In this document: in pieces, positions 17,400-26,927 of the stretch | Layout: each line of letters starts with the position of its first letter | Position numbering within the stretch: position 1 is the stretch's first letter | Assembly (NCBI RefSeq): GCF_036662795.1 | Contig: NZ_JBAFWZ010000014.1 | Coordinates: 1-64,000, forward strand | Length of the DNA: 64,000 nucleotides | Reading direction: 5' to 3' | Source: Lysinibacillus_B sp036662795 | Lineage (GTDB): Bacteria; Bacillota; Bacilli; Bacillales_A; Planococcaceae | The notes under the pieces: generated by a model | Told to the model about the DNA's origin: nothing | Seen by the model: the letters and a program-made list of their open reading frames with translations, nothing else | Databases searched by the model: none | Position numbers and translations under genes: made by a program

Positions 17400-19556
17400 T
17401 TGTCAGAAAAACTTTTTGCGTTAGATATCGGCACACGCTCTGTTGTTGGCATCATTTTAGAGGAAAAAGATGACCATTTTCATGTTGCGGATATTTTAGT
17501 AAAAGAACATAAGGAACGTGCAATGGTTGATGGACAAATACATAATGTTTTATATGTGGCCGAACTGATTAACGAAATCAAGGCACAGCTTGAGAATAAG
17601 CATGGTCCTCTTACTAAAGTAAGTGTAGCTGCAGCAGGGCGTGCACTTAAAACTGAACAAGCAAGTATAACAGTGAATATTAAAAATCGTCCCATTTTTA
17701 CAGAGGAGGATATTAGTCGACTTGAATTACAAGCTGTACAACAGGCACAGCAGCAGCTACTTCAACAAAAGGAAGATGCAAAATCAAGTCATTATTATTG
17801 TGTAGGCTATTCTGTGCTGTTTTATCGATTAGATGGCGAAGAAATAGGAAGTTTACTTGATCAGCAAGGTGACGAGGCAACGATCGAGGTAATTGCAACA
17901 TTCCTACCACGTGTTGTCGTAGAATCATTATTAGCAGCTTTAAAACGTGCCGATCTAGAAATGGAGGCTTTAACTCTTGAGCCGATCGCAGCCATCAATG
18001 TACTTATCCCCTCTACGATGCGTCGCTTAAACGTTGCACTTGTTGATATTGGTGCAGGCACATCTGATATTGCTATAACAGATAAAGGCACAATCGTAGC
18101 ATATGGTATGGTACCAACTGCTGGAGATGAAATTACAGAAGCTTTAAGTGACCATTATTTACTTGATTTTCCTGTCGCTGAAATGGCAAAGCGCCAAATG
18201 CAAACAGAAGAGAACATTGCGATTAAAGATATTTTAGGCTTTGATGAATTCTATCCTCGAGAGGAAGTTCTACAAGCCATCCTGCCAGCTATTGAAAATC
18301 TTGCGCAAGCAATAGGTAAAGAAGTACTTAATTTAAATAACAATCAACCACCTAAGGCAGTTATGTTAGTCGGCGGCGGTAGCTTAACACCAAATCTAAC
18401 TGAAGAGCTAGGAAAAGTTCTATCGCTTCCTGCTAACCGAGTGGCTGTTCGTGGCATCGATGCAATCCAGAATTTAACGAAGGAAGCGTCGATCCCTGTT
18501 ACACCTGAGCTTGTAACGCCTATCGGTATTGCGATAGCAGCAAAAAAATCACCGATTCAATATATGTCTGTTACTGTCAATAATGGTGTTGTTCGTTTAT
18601 TTGAGTTAAAGGAGATGACCGTGGCAGATGCATTTCTAGCTGCCAACATTCGTGCTAAACAATTATATGGAAAGCCTGGACATGGACTTTCTTTAACTGT
18701 GAACGGGCATGACATCTTTATACCAGGTGGGCATGGACAACCAGCCCGCATTTTAGTTAACGGAGTGGAAGCATCAACAAAAACACCGATTAAAAACGGA
18801 GATGTAATCGAGCTAGTAGAAGGAAAAGATGGAGATACCGCAGTCGCAACTGTTCGAGATATAGTTGATGGCGCATCCGTAATGTCCGTCTCAATACAAG
18901 ATACTATGTATATGGTTGAACCTATAGTTTACAGAAATAATGAACCTGTTTCTTTAGATACCCCATTAATGGACCGTGACATTCTTGTCATTGAAACGGT
19001 CGAAACAGTCGAAGAAGTTTTTAAGAGTACAAACAACAGTGAATACTTACAAAAGCTCGGGGCATTTTTTGTACACATTGATGGAAAGCCTACGATGCTC
19101 CCAGAATTTTCAGCAAGACTATTTATTAATGGAAAGCCTAGCAAATTACACTATCCGTTACAAGATGGAGATGAGATTACTTTTAAACAAACTACCTTAC
19201 CGACTGCTCAGCATGTAGCCAATGCATTAAACACGATTTTAGAGGATAAAATCATTGTGACGTTCCAAAACGAAAGGGTAGAACTGGTGAAGATTGCTAC
19301 CGAAGTAATTGTAAATGGTGCTGTTGTCCAACCCAATGCGTCAATTTTAAACGGTGTAACAATTCAATTCAAAACTAAAGATTCTGGCAAATGGATTTAT
19401 CAGGATGTATTCCGTTTTTCAAATTGGCAGCTACCAGTCGCCTTTAAAGGACATTTTAATATTTTAAGAAATGGTGAGACATCAAGCTTTGATGCCGAAA
19501 TTTTTGGTGGCGATATTTTGGAAATCCAATTAATTGAGAATACAGTTATGAATTAG
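17400..19556 (+). CDS. FtsA/PilM-like actin-fold ATPase with beta-grasp-like C-terminal repeats
   Basis: Large FtsA-related protein (718 aa). Residues about 5-375 carry the actin/FtsA signature: phosphate-1 FALDIGTRSVVG, phosphate-2 ALVDIGAGTSDIAI and adenosine motif AVMLVGGGSLTP. True FtsA is about 420-440 aa, and the extra 340 residues here contain at least four segments with an NG...GD-x-I pattern (about residues 450-475, 570-595, 635-658, 688-712), resembling ThiS/SLBB-like beta-grasp modules. Start at the TTG at 17400, with GAAAGGAAG upstream; the earlier ATG at 17325 has no properly spaced site. No C-terminal membrane helix of the FtsA type is seen. It stands alone between divergent aroA and a shared terminator. 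A role in division or the envelope is inference. Confidence 0.7.
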   Translation: MSEKLFALDIGTRSVVGIILEEKDDHFHVADILVKEHKERAMVDGQIHNVLYVAELINEIKAQLENKHGPLTKVSVAAAGRALKTEQASITVNIKNRPIFTEEDISRLELQAVQQAQQQLLQQKEDAKSSHYYCVGYSVLFYRLDGEEIGSLLDQQGDEATIEVIATFLPRVVVESLLAALKRADLEMEALTLEPIAAINVLIPSTMRRLNVALVDIGAGTSDIAITDKGTIVAYGMVPTAGDEITEALSDHYLLDFPVAEMAKRQMQTEENIAIKDILGFDEFYPREEVLQAILPAIENLAQAIGKEVLNLNNNQPPKAVMLVGGGSLTPNLTEELGKVLSLPANRVAVRGIDAIQNLTKEASIPVTPELVTPIGIAIAAKKSPIQYMSVTVNNGVVRLFELKEMTVADAFLAANIRAKQLYGKPGHGLSLTVNGHDIFIPGGHGQPARILVNGVEASTKTPIKNGDVIELVEGKDGDTAVATVRDIVDGASVMSVSIQDTMYMVEPIVYRNNEPVSLDTPLMDRDILVIETVETVEEVFKSTNNSEYLQKLGAFFVHIDGKPTMLPEFSARLFINGKPSKLHYPLQDGDEITFKQTTLPTAQHVANALNTILEDKIIVTFQNERVELVKIATEVIVNGAVVQPNASILNGVTIQFKTKDSGKWIYQDVFRFSNWQLPVAFKGHFNILRNGETSSFDAEIFGGDILEIQLIENTVMN

Positions 19557-19580
19557 TGCAAACAAGCAAGCTTTAGCCAT

Positions 19581-19621
19581 AATAAAAACCCGTAGTGCAA
19601 GTTTCACTACGGGTTTTTCAT
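19581..19621. terminator. Bidirectional terminator
   Basis: AAAAACCCGTAGTG pairs with CACTACGGGTTTTT around CAAGTTT, between the converging FtsA-like gene and ytxH. Confidence 0.92.
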
Positions 19622-19622
19622 T

Positions 19623-20135
19623 CTATATTGTGGACGGGCGAGTAGCTTCACTAGTATCATCTAGAGACGAATCTGCAGATTTAACACCTGCTGCTACAAG
19701 CTCTTCTATTACGGCAATCGCTTCTTCTAATGGCTCTTCACCTTCTGATGACACCGTACCATCATCAAATAGTGTTGGTGCCTTTGATGTTTTCGACTTC
19801 ACCTTGTCCACTAATTGAGTGGATTGCTCTTTAATTTGATGAGATAGCTGTACTGTTTTTTCCTTTGCCGTAGAAGAAAGCTCGACACTCTTATCCTTAA
19901 TATTTACTGCCTGAACAGCCACCTCGCCACGAAGCTCCTTACCAGCCTTTGGGGCTAATAAAAGTCCTGCTGCTGCACCTATGATGCCACCTACAAAGGC
20001 ACCAATAACAAAATCTTTCATTTTTACAGTCTCCTCTCCGTATATCGAATCATTGCTAGCCGCTACAATTACTTGTGGTAAGTTAGATAACACCGGCTCT
20101 TGGATTGCTTCGTACTGTTGTTTTTCAACTGTCAT
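19623..20135 (-). CDS. ytxH: YtxH-family stress protein
   Basis: Small protein with one N-terminal membrane segment (DFVIGAFVGGIIGAAAGLLL), then APKAGKELRGE, the YtxH-domain hallmark, followed by a charged helical tail. The family is linked to general stress; its biochemical role is unknown. The start given (GAGGGTGTAAGT before ATG) yields 170 aa. A second in-frame ATG at 20021 (MKDFVIG) has an equally good GAGGAG site and gives the length and start more usual for the family, so two forms are possible. It is downstream of ytxG by 24 bases, as in B. subtilis. Confidence 0.85.
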   Translation of the reverse strand: MTVEKQQYEAIQEPVLSNLPQVIVAASNDSIYGEETVKMKDFVIGAFVGGIIGAAAGLLLAPKAGKELRGEVAVQAVNIKDKSVELSSTAKEKTVQLSHQIKEQSTQLVDKVKSKTSKAPTLFDDGTVSSEGEEPLEEAIAVIEELVAAGVKSADSSLDDTSEATRPSTI

Positions 20136-20159
20136 ACTTACACCCTCTTTTACAAAGAT

Positions 20160-20636
20160 TTATTTACAACCTTCTTTTGAAGTATTATTCACTGTATCAA
20201 CTACAGCAACATCCTGATCATTAATTGTTTTTCGCTGACGCCATTTGTCTGCAATGCCCATTGCAACATTGCTCCATTGCACAACTTGTGCAATTTTTTC
20301 TTCATTTTTACCTACCTCTTTTGATATCGACGTAGTAATTCGTTGAACAGATTCATTCAGTCCATTTACTGAATCACCTATTCCTTTGACAGCATCTACT
20401 ACTGTATTTAGTTTTTCGGATTTTTGCGAAATATCCTCTGCCAAACTATTTGTTTTAGAAAGCAATGTCGTCGTTTCACGTGTTACACCTTCCATTTGTC
20501 CTTCAATACCTGCCAAAGTTTTTGATAAGTTATTTAATGTACCTTTTAATGAGAATAGCGTGGCACCTAAACTAATACATAAAACTAAAAATCCAATTGC
20601 TGCTACTAATGCAGCGATATACAGTACGACTTCCAT
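20160..20636 (-). CDS. ytxG: YtxG-like DUF948 protein
   Basis: 158 aa: one N-terminal membrane helix (about residues 4-28), then a predicted coiled coil rich in heptad leucine/valine, and a short basic tail (WRQRKTIND). This is the DUF948 layout, with an unknown role. The ATG follows TAGGAGGTCATCAT. It forms a two-gene operon with ytxH; in B. subtilis ytxGHJ respond to stress sigma factors, but I could not confirm such a promoter here. Confidence 0.85.
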   Translation of the reverse strand: MEVVLYIAALVAAIGFLVLCISLGATLFSLKGTLNNLSKTLAGIEGQMEGVTRETTTLLSKTNSLAEDISQKSEKLNTVVDAVKGIGDSVNGLNESVQRITTSISKEVGKNEEKIAQVVQWSNVAMGIADKWRQRKTINDQDVAVVDTVNNTSKEGCK

Positions 20637-20748
20637 ATGATGACCTCCTAGACTTTATATCTGTTTATTTTCGACAAAAAATTAATAAATCCTGCATAGA
20701 AAACGAGAAAAACACAACTTCCCCTAAATATTCCACTTTGAAATTGTT

Positions 20749-20787
20749 GAAAAAAACAGCCCATCCTAAAAAGGAGTAAGCTGTTCA
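20749..20787 (-). terminator. Probable murC terminator
   Basis: On the minus strand AACAGC and GCTGTT pair around an imperfect inner stem, followed by TTTTTTT, about 95 bases past the murC stop. Confidence 0.7.
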
Positions 20788-20881
20788 AGCTGCCTGTTAA
20801 CGTTGTTCAATACTGCTAGCTTTCCGTCTACAATACAGCTTGATTCGTTATGCATTAAACATACATGTCAATTTAAAGTTA

Positions 20882-22186
20882 TTACGATTTTTGAAGCTCC
20901 TGCTCGAACGCATCTTGGAATTTATGTACATCCCCTGCGCCCATAAATAAAAAGACTGCATTTGCATGATTTTTTAATGCTGCAATATTTTCGGTTTCCA
21001 GCACTTGACTGTCATCGATTAACGCTGCTAAATCGTTGATTGATAATGCCCCAACGTGTTCACGTGCAGAACCAAATATATCACATAAATATACAACATC
21101 TGCCTTATTTAAACTATCTGCAAACTCCTGTAAAAATGCTTGAGTACGCGTAAATGTGTGCGGTTGAAAAATTGCAACAAGCTCCCGAGTAGGATATTTT
21201 TGACGTGCTGCTTGTAAAGTTGCTGCAATTTCTGTCGGATGATGAGCATAATCATCTACTAAAACATTATCCCCAATTTTTGTTTCGGTAAAACGTCTTT
21301 TTACGCCACCGTACGTATATAATCGTTCTTGAATGAGTTCAGCAGGGACTCCTTCATAATGGCATAAAGAGATGACTGCTAATGAATTCAACACAGTGTG
21401 ATCACCGAAAAGCGGAATAAAGAACTTATGATAGAATTCACTACGTACATAAACATCAAATTCTGTACCTTCTGTTGTTTTTACAACATTATGTGCAGCA
21501 AAATCATTTTCAGCACCAAAGCCATAATAAACAACGGGCACGTTTGCTCTAATACGCTGTAATTGCTCATCGTCACCACAAGCGATAATTGCTTTTTTCA
21601 CCTGTAGGGCAAGCTCTTGAAAGGCACTGTACACATCTTCAAGATTTTTAAAATAATCTGGATGATCAAAATCAATATTTGTCATCACTGCATAATCAGG
21701 ATTGTAAGCTAAAAAGTGTCGGCGATATTCACATGCCTCCATCACAAAATAAGATGCATCCTCTTCTCCTGAACCAGTCCCATCACCGATTAAATATGAA
21801 GTCGGCTTATAACCACCAACAACATGGCTCATTAAACCTGTCGTCGATGTTTTCCCATGTGCACCTGTTATGGCAATGGAAATATAGCGCCCAATATATT
21901 CACCTAAAAACTTGTGATAGCGAATTACTTCTACACCAAGCTCTCTTGCACGTACTAGCTCGGGGTGCTCATCAGGAAAGGCATTCCCTGCAATCACTGT
22001 CATACCTGGTTTTATATTATCTTCATTAAAATTTAAAATAGTTATATTACGCTCTCTTAAAGGCTGCTCTGTAAAAAAATACGTTTCGACATCTGAACCT
22101 TGTACTTGCTCCCCAGAATCAAAAAGAATTTGAGCTAATGAACTCATACCAGAGCCTTTAATACCTGTAAAATGAAAAAGTGTCAT
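20882..22186 (-). CDS. murC: UDP-N-acetylmuramate--L-alanine ligase
   Basis: Cytosolic Mur ligase (434 aa) adding L-alanine to UDP-MurNAc in peptidoglycan precursor synthesis. The UDP-binding N-terminal domain begins HFTGIKGSGMSSLA; the ATP loop is AITGAHGKTSTTG; the central DYAHHPTEI and the C-terminal domain are intact. The ATG follows CTAGGAGG. It lies between sftA and ytxG, as in B. subtilis. Confidence 0.96.
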   Translation of the reverse strand: MTLFHFTGIKGSGMSSLAQILFDSGEQVQGSDVETYFFTEQPLRERNITILNFNEDNIKPGMTVIAGNAFPDEHPELVRARELGVEVIRYHKFLGEYIGRYISIAITGAHGKTSTTGLMSHVVGGYKPTSYLIGDGTGSGEEDASYFVMEACEYRRHFLAYNPDYAVMTNIDFDHPDYFKNLEDVYSAFQELALQVKKAIIACGDDEQLQRIRANVPVVYYGFGAENDFAAHNVVKTTEGTEFDVYVRSEFYHKFFIPLFGDHTVLNSLAVISLCHYEGVPAELIQERLYTYGGVKRRFTETKIGDNVLVDDYAHHPTEIAATLQAARQKYPTRELVAIFQPHTFTRTQAFLQEFADSLNKADVVYLCDIFGSAREHVGALSINDLAALIDDSQVLETENIAALKNHANAVFLFMGAGDVHKFQDAFEQELQKS

Positions 22187-22317
22187 TTAAAAACCTCCTA
22201 GGATACAAAAGATCCCGCCAAATAATGGATATTTTACTAACTAAAAAGACTGTTCCATTATAGCACTAATTAAATAGAACTATAAATGAACGACTATTCT
22301 AATTATTGAAATATTTT

Positions 22318-25182
22318 TTACGATTCAAACATCGAAATAATATCAGAATCAGTAATAAATACTTCTCGCGGCTTACTACCACGTTGTTCTGAAACAAAGC
22401 CATGCTTTTCTAGCATATCAACAAGACGCGCAGCACGGTTATAGCCTATATGGTAGCGACGCTGAATAGACGATGTAGAAGCTGTACCTTGTTCATATAC
22501 AAAGCGACAAACCTCCTCGAACAATTCATCCTGCTCTTCAATTACCTCTGCTCTCTTTAATAGGTCCTCATGCTGGAACATATATTCAGGCTCTCCTTGC
22601 TGACGCACATGTTCAATAATTTCTTCAATTTCATCATCTGTAACAAATGTGCCTTGAATACGTGTTGCTGCTGGCATACCATTTCCTAAATACAGCATAT
22701 CACCGCGACCTAGTAATCTTTCTGCACCCTGTGTATCTAAAATTGTACGCGAATCAACAGCAGATGATACTGCAAATGCTATACGAGTAGGAATATTTGA
22801 TTTAATTAGTCCTGTGATAACATCTACTGATGGACGTTGCGTTGCAAGAATTAAATGAATACCACATGCCCGCGCTTTTTGTGCAATACGACAAATTGCT
22901 TCCTCTACATCGGCTGGAGACATCATCATTAAGTCAGCAAGCTCATCAATGACAATTAAAAGATACGGTAACTTTTGCGAGAATTGTCCCTTACTTTCAG
23001 CCATCGCATTGTAGCGAGTAATATCACGTGCACCTGCATGCATAAACAGCTGATAACGTCGTTCCATCTCCTCTACAGCCCATTTCAAGGCTCCCGTTGC
23101 CGTCTTTACATCTGTTATTACAGGACTGACTAAATGCGGAATATGATTAAATGGTGCTAGTTCTACCATTTTCGGATCAATTAGCATCAGCTTTAATTCA
23201 TGTGGCTCCGCTTTATATAAAAGACTAACTAGTATCGAATTAATACATACCGACTTACCGGATCCTGTCGCCCCGGCAATCAATCCGTGTGGCATTTTAC
23301 GTAAATCAAGTGTTACCGGCTTTCCTGTTAAATCAAGACCTAAAGCAGCTTCAAGCGGAGAGTCCGATTCGTTAAATGCATCACTATTTGTGACTTCAGA
23401 TAAACGAACTGCGCGAGATAAACGGTTAGGAATTTCAATGCCAATAGAACGCTTCCCAGGAATAGGGGCATCAATTCGAATATCTCTTGCTGCAAGGGCA
23501 AGCTTAATATCATCTGATAGATTGCGCACTTTACTTACCTTAGTCCCATGTGCCACTGTAATTTCAAATTGTGTAACAGCTGGTCCTTGAACGATTGATT
23601 CAATTTGCGCCTGCACCTGAAAATGGGAGAGTGCTTCAATTAATCGATCACCCTGCTCATCCATCCAAGCCCAGTCCTCCGTTTTCTCCTCAGGCGGGGC
23701 CAAATAAGCAAGTGGTGGCTTCACATACATACGGCTATATTTTGGTAAAGATTCTTCCGTTGTAGTCTCTTCTTTATCATCTACCGCTTGGTTAGATTGA
23801 GTTATTATGCTCTTTTGTAGGGTTACCATTTCTTTTTGTTCAGGCCTTGCTTCGTCTTGTTCGGGTAGGTCACTATTTTGCTGGGATTCGTGCTCTTCAT
23901 TTTCTGTCAGCATCGTCTTTTGCTCGTGGTTAATCCTATCCTGAGTATTTTTTTCAACCTCTTGTATATTATGCTCACTTACCAATTCTTTTTGCTCATT
24001 TATGCCGTTATTTTGATCAAAGGAAATATTCCCGTGTTCATTTTGCTCGCTATGTCCCTCTTTTTCTATAGCTATTTTATCATTTTCAGCGTCGACGGCT
24101 GTAATTGTTGCCATTGTGTCTAGAGGTATATGTATTTCTAGGCTTTCTTTCTCCTCTTGTTCTATAGCCTCTAGTGTAGCATCCACTTTCTTTTCTTCGT
24201 TATGCTTCTGCAGTATTTCTTTTGCTTTTAGTTTTTCTTTATCAGATTTTAGCATAAGCACATTAAATGGTAGGCGACTTCCTTTTTCAGTAGCTTCCTC
24301 AACCTGGTCTACTTGTGATAATTCGTCCTCCTGTGTTGTTTCTACATGTAACTGTCCAATATGAATCGTAGAATTTTCAATAGTTAGATGCTTCACTTTC
24401 AAATCTGACAGTTGATCTGCTATATTTTCATCAGCTCCTATGGAATCTGTTTCATTCTCGAAAGTCGCTCTTTTAATGTCTGGAAGTTTACATTCCCCAT
24501 CGGACAATTGCTCTATTTGTACGCTATTAACTTCAATTTTCGGTAGTTCACTTTCAACTTCTGAAGTAGTAGCTACAACCTCTTCTAGTCCATCTGCAGA
24601 AATAATTGGCGTAATATCTGTGTCTGGCTGCTGGGGTAATTTTTTTGGTAATAGCTCTTCTATTGGTGTTATTCTTCTAAATCCGTGTACAGGTGAAGGA
24701 ACATCGGTCGGTACAAAGCGTTTCCGATTTCCTAACGGATTAATAATCTCATTTTTTACTATTGTTTCTTTATTCGTTACATCGTTTTTTAAATAGTTTA
24801 CTATTTCCTTTGTCTCCGTATCCTTTCTTGTTTCCACACCTCTGCTACGAACAATAGTAGAAAATCCTTTTTGACGACGTTCAAGTAAATCACGTATTCC
24901 AGATACTTCTACATCGAACACTTGCGAGGATTGATCTTGTAAATGTTTCGGTAAAGCAAACGGCTGCTCTAGCTGTTCCGATTGCGAGTTTGTATTATTA
25001 ATTTGCTGTGGTTGCGGTGTTATTTCTGTATCTGCTATTAAAGGGAAGCGAAACGAAGATTTTTTAGTCGTTACCTGTTTTTCCTCATCATACCCATCTT
25101 CTGTTTCCTCATACAATTCTTCATATTCATTAGCATCATCTTTTATAAATATTTTATTAATCTGCTTTTTAAGCCAATTCAA
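22318..25182 (-). CDS. sftA: DNA translocase SftA (FtsK/SpoIIIE family)
   Basis: Hexameric DNA pump of the soluble SftA type (954 aa), which helps clear DNA from the closing septum. There is no four-helix membrane anchor; instead a long N-terminal linker (about residues 20-480) is acidic and, between about 390 and 470, a degenerate run of Glu/Gln-rich units. The motor has Walker A GATGSGKS (about 637-644), Walker B LLIVIDELADLM, and a C-terminal winged-helix gamma domain (YHIGYNRAARLVDMLEKHG) that reads DNA polarity sites. I favour the TTG at 25182 (LNWLKKQ...), similar to known SftA N-termini; GTG at 25191 is an alternative. Context sftA-murC matches Bacillus. Confidence 0.92.
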   Translation of the reverse strand: MNWLKKQINKIFIKDDANEYEELYEETEDGYDEEKQVTTKKSSFRFPLIADTEITPQPQQINNTNSQSEQLEQPFALPKHLQDQSSQVFDVEVSGIRDLLERRQKGFSTIVRSRGVETRKDTETKEIVNYLKNDVTNKETIVKNEIINPLGNRKRFVPTDVPSPVHGFRRITPIEELLPKKLPQQPDTDITPIISADGLEEVVATTSEVESELPKIEVNSVQIEQLSDGECKLPDIKRATFENETDSIGADENIADQLSDLKVKHLTIENSTIHIGQLHVETTQEDELSQVDQVEEATEKGSRLPFNVLMLKSDKEKLKAKEILQKHNEEKKVDATLEAIEQEEKESLEIHIPLDTMATITAVDAENDKIAIEKEGHSEQNEHGNISFDQNNGINEQKELVSEHNIQEVEKNTQDRINHEQKTMLTENEEHESQQNSDLPEQDEARPEQKEMVTLQKSIITQSNQAVDDKEETTTEESLPKYSRMYVKPPLAYLAPPEEKTEDWAWMDEQGDRLIEALSHFQVQAQIESIVQGPAVTQFEITVAHGTKVSKVRNLSDDIKLALAARDIRIDAPIPGKRSIGIEIPNRLSRAVRLSEVTNSDAFNESDSPLEAALGLDLTGKPVTLDLRKMPHGLIAGATGSGKSVCINSILVSLLYKAEPHELKLMLIDPKMVELAPFNHIPHLVSPVITDVKTATGALKWAVEEMERRYQLFMHAGARDITRYNAMAESKGQFSQKLPYLLIVIDELADLMMMSPADVEEAICRIAQKARACGIHLILATQRPSVDVITGLIKSNIPTRIAFAVSSAVDSRTILDTQGAERLLGRGDMLYLGNGMPAATRIQGTFVTDDEIEEIIEHVRQQGEPEYMFQHEDLLKRAEVIEEQDELFEEVCRFVYEQGTASTSSIQRRYHIGYNRAARLVDMLEKHGFVSEQRGSKPREVFITDSDIISMFES

Positions 25183-25398
25183 TTCTCTCACTTCTTTCTA
25201 CAAAGCTTAGCCCTTCTATTATAATGTAAAATCCATTTAGAAACCGCATAAAAACAATGTTTACGCATTTTTTCTTATAAAAGAGCACTACTTTCTTCGT
25301 GAACAATTCACAAAATTTGTCACCATAAAGCATACCATATCGTACAATTAAAAGAAAAAGCTAGTATAAAAGCGTTTTGCTTCTATACTAGCCTGCTA

Positions 25399-26013
25399 TT
25401 ATCGAGTTGGAATTTCGAAAGGTGAGCCAATTTCTGCATCCTCATCTAAAACAAGAATCCCCTTTACCTCAGGAGCTCCTGGAATAGCTAGCTCACGCGC
25501 AGAACAAAGCATACCAAATGAATCTACGCCGCGTAAGTTACCAGCCTTAATTAATAAACCTGATGGCATTACTGCGCCAATTTTTGCGACTACTACCTTT
25601 TGTCCCTCTTCTACGTTAGGCGCGCCGCAAACAATTTGAAGATTTTCTGTGCCAACATCCACAGAACAAACACTTAGTTTATCCGCATTTGGGTGCTTTT
25701 CCTTTGTGGCAACGTAGCCCACCACAAATTTAGGTGAGAAATCTACCTCTAAAGAAAGTGAAACATTATTTGCAAGAATTGCTGCTTCAAGCTTTTCTAC
25801 TAACTCCGGTGTAACTTCAACGTTACCTTGTGCATCAAGCCCTACATATTGACTTGCGTTAAATAAATTAAAGGCTTTTACCTCGCCTGTTTGTGCTTCT
25901 TTTAATAAAGCGAAATCACCTACGCGCTCCACTTCTGTGCTAATAATTTTTTCAGTTGCTAGTTGAACTAATAATACGTCTCCAACGTATTGCTTATTAT
26001 ACGATACATTCAT
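25399..26013 (-). CDS. ytpR: YtpR, tRNA-binding-domain protein
   Basis: 204 aa with a C-terminal EMAP/tRNA-binding OB fold (about residues 95-200; KHPNADKLSVCSVDVG, IVCGAPNVEEGQKVVVA, MLCSARELAI), the same module as in PheT and MetG extensions. The N-terminal 90 residues are the YtpR-specific domain. The substrate is unknown. It overlaps ytpQ by four bases (ATGA). Confidence 0.93.
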   Translation of the reverse strand: MNVSYNKQYVGDVLLVQLATEKIISTEVERVGDFALLKEAQTGEVKAFNLFNASQYVGLDAQGNVEVTPELVEKLEAAILANNVSLSLEVDFSPKFVVGYVATKEKHPNADKLSVCSVDVGTENLQIVCGAPNVEEGQKVVVAKIGAVMPSGLLIKAGNLRGVDSFGMLCSARELAIPGAPEVKGILVLDEDAEIGSPFEIPTR

Positions 26014-26825
26014 TGCTTCTCTTGCTCCTTTTGTACTTTGTTTTTCGCTAAAATGAATATTGGTTCGAGTTCGCCATCTTCATATACAAATGAAAGTGAT
26101 GTTATAGGGACAGTGCCGACTGTAAAGAAATGCATCGTCATCTGCGCTAATACATCATACCCTACTTCACTGCGAATATCACCTATAATTAACACATCTT
26201 GGTGAGGTACAGAGATTGTCATATCTCCTTCTATTTGCGTGGCCATATTTTTCAAGAAGCCATCATTTAGTATACGACTAGCATCATAACCATCATTATG
26301 ATTAATAAAGTAAAATATACTACCGGCTACTTCATCACGCTTATATTCAGTAGGCAGTTTTTTCACCGAAAAACGTGCTGCTTCTCGAATTTGCTCTGCT
26401 GTTACAGCCAATTGGGGTAGCATTGATTCATCTATAAGGCGATAAGTTGTTCCTAAATCGAGTGCATAAAAAATACGTGTTTCTGCTGTATGCTCTGTAG
26501 TCACAAAAGCATGACCATCATTTGATTGTTTTGGAAAGGATGTGGAGCGAATAATCGGGAATACTTGTGCTAATCCAACAAAGCCCTCTTGTTGCTCGCG
26601 CTGCATCGCTAGAAAGGTTTGTTGGATTGTGTACACCACTTCATCTATCGCTGCTTCCTTTTTCGTATTATACTTTACAATTATTTCTGATAAATAAATA
26701 TCCATGCCACGCTTTAATATTTTATGCTCTAAACGAACCTTATCCTTTTCCTGATCAAAGGACCATTGAAAAAGCTCTTCACCTAATCTTTTCTTTAGTT
26801 CTTTCACTAGCTGTGGTGATTTCAT
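26010..26825 (-). CDS. ytpQ: YtpQ, DUF1444 protein
   Basis: Cytosolic protein of 271 aa, DUF1444 family; function unknown. The start is the ATG at 26825, eight bases after AGGAG; the GTG nine bases earlier is too close to the ribosome site. The C-terminus is rich in Lys/Gln/Glu. It is co-transcribed and overlaps with ytpR. The thioredoxin-like ytpP that adjoins ytpQ in B. subtilis is absent; a lipoprotein gene takes its place. Confidence 0.9.
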   Translation of the reverse strand: MKSPQLVKELKKRLGEELFQWSFDQEKDKVRLEHKILKRGMDIYLSEIIVKYNTKKEAAIDEVVYTIQQTFLAMQREQQEGFVGLAQVFPIIRSTSFPKQSNDGHAFVTTEHTAETRIFYALDLGTTYRLIDESMLPQLAVTAEQIREAARFSVKKLPTEYKRDEVAGSIFYFINHNDGYDASRILNDGFLKNMATQIEGDMTISVPHQDVLIIGDIRSEVGYDVLAQMTMHFFTVGTVPITSLSFVYEDGELEPIFILAKNKVQKEQEKQ

Positions 26826-26843
26826 ACTAATCACTCCTATTAC

Positions 26844-26874
26844 ATAAATAAACGGCCCGCATGACGCGAACCGC
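26844..26874 (-). terminator. Terminator after the lipoprotein gene
   Basis: On the minus strand CGGTTCGCGTCATGCGGGCCG forms a mismatched hairpin (CGG/CCG and CGC/GCG) followed by TTTATTTAT, about 50 bases past the stop at 26928. Confidence 0.6.
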
Positions 26875-26927
26875 TCTAAAGTACTTCTATTGTATCAAAT
26901 TTCACATAAAATTGTATGAATTGCCTC

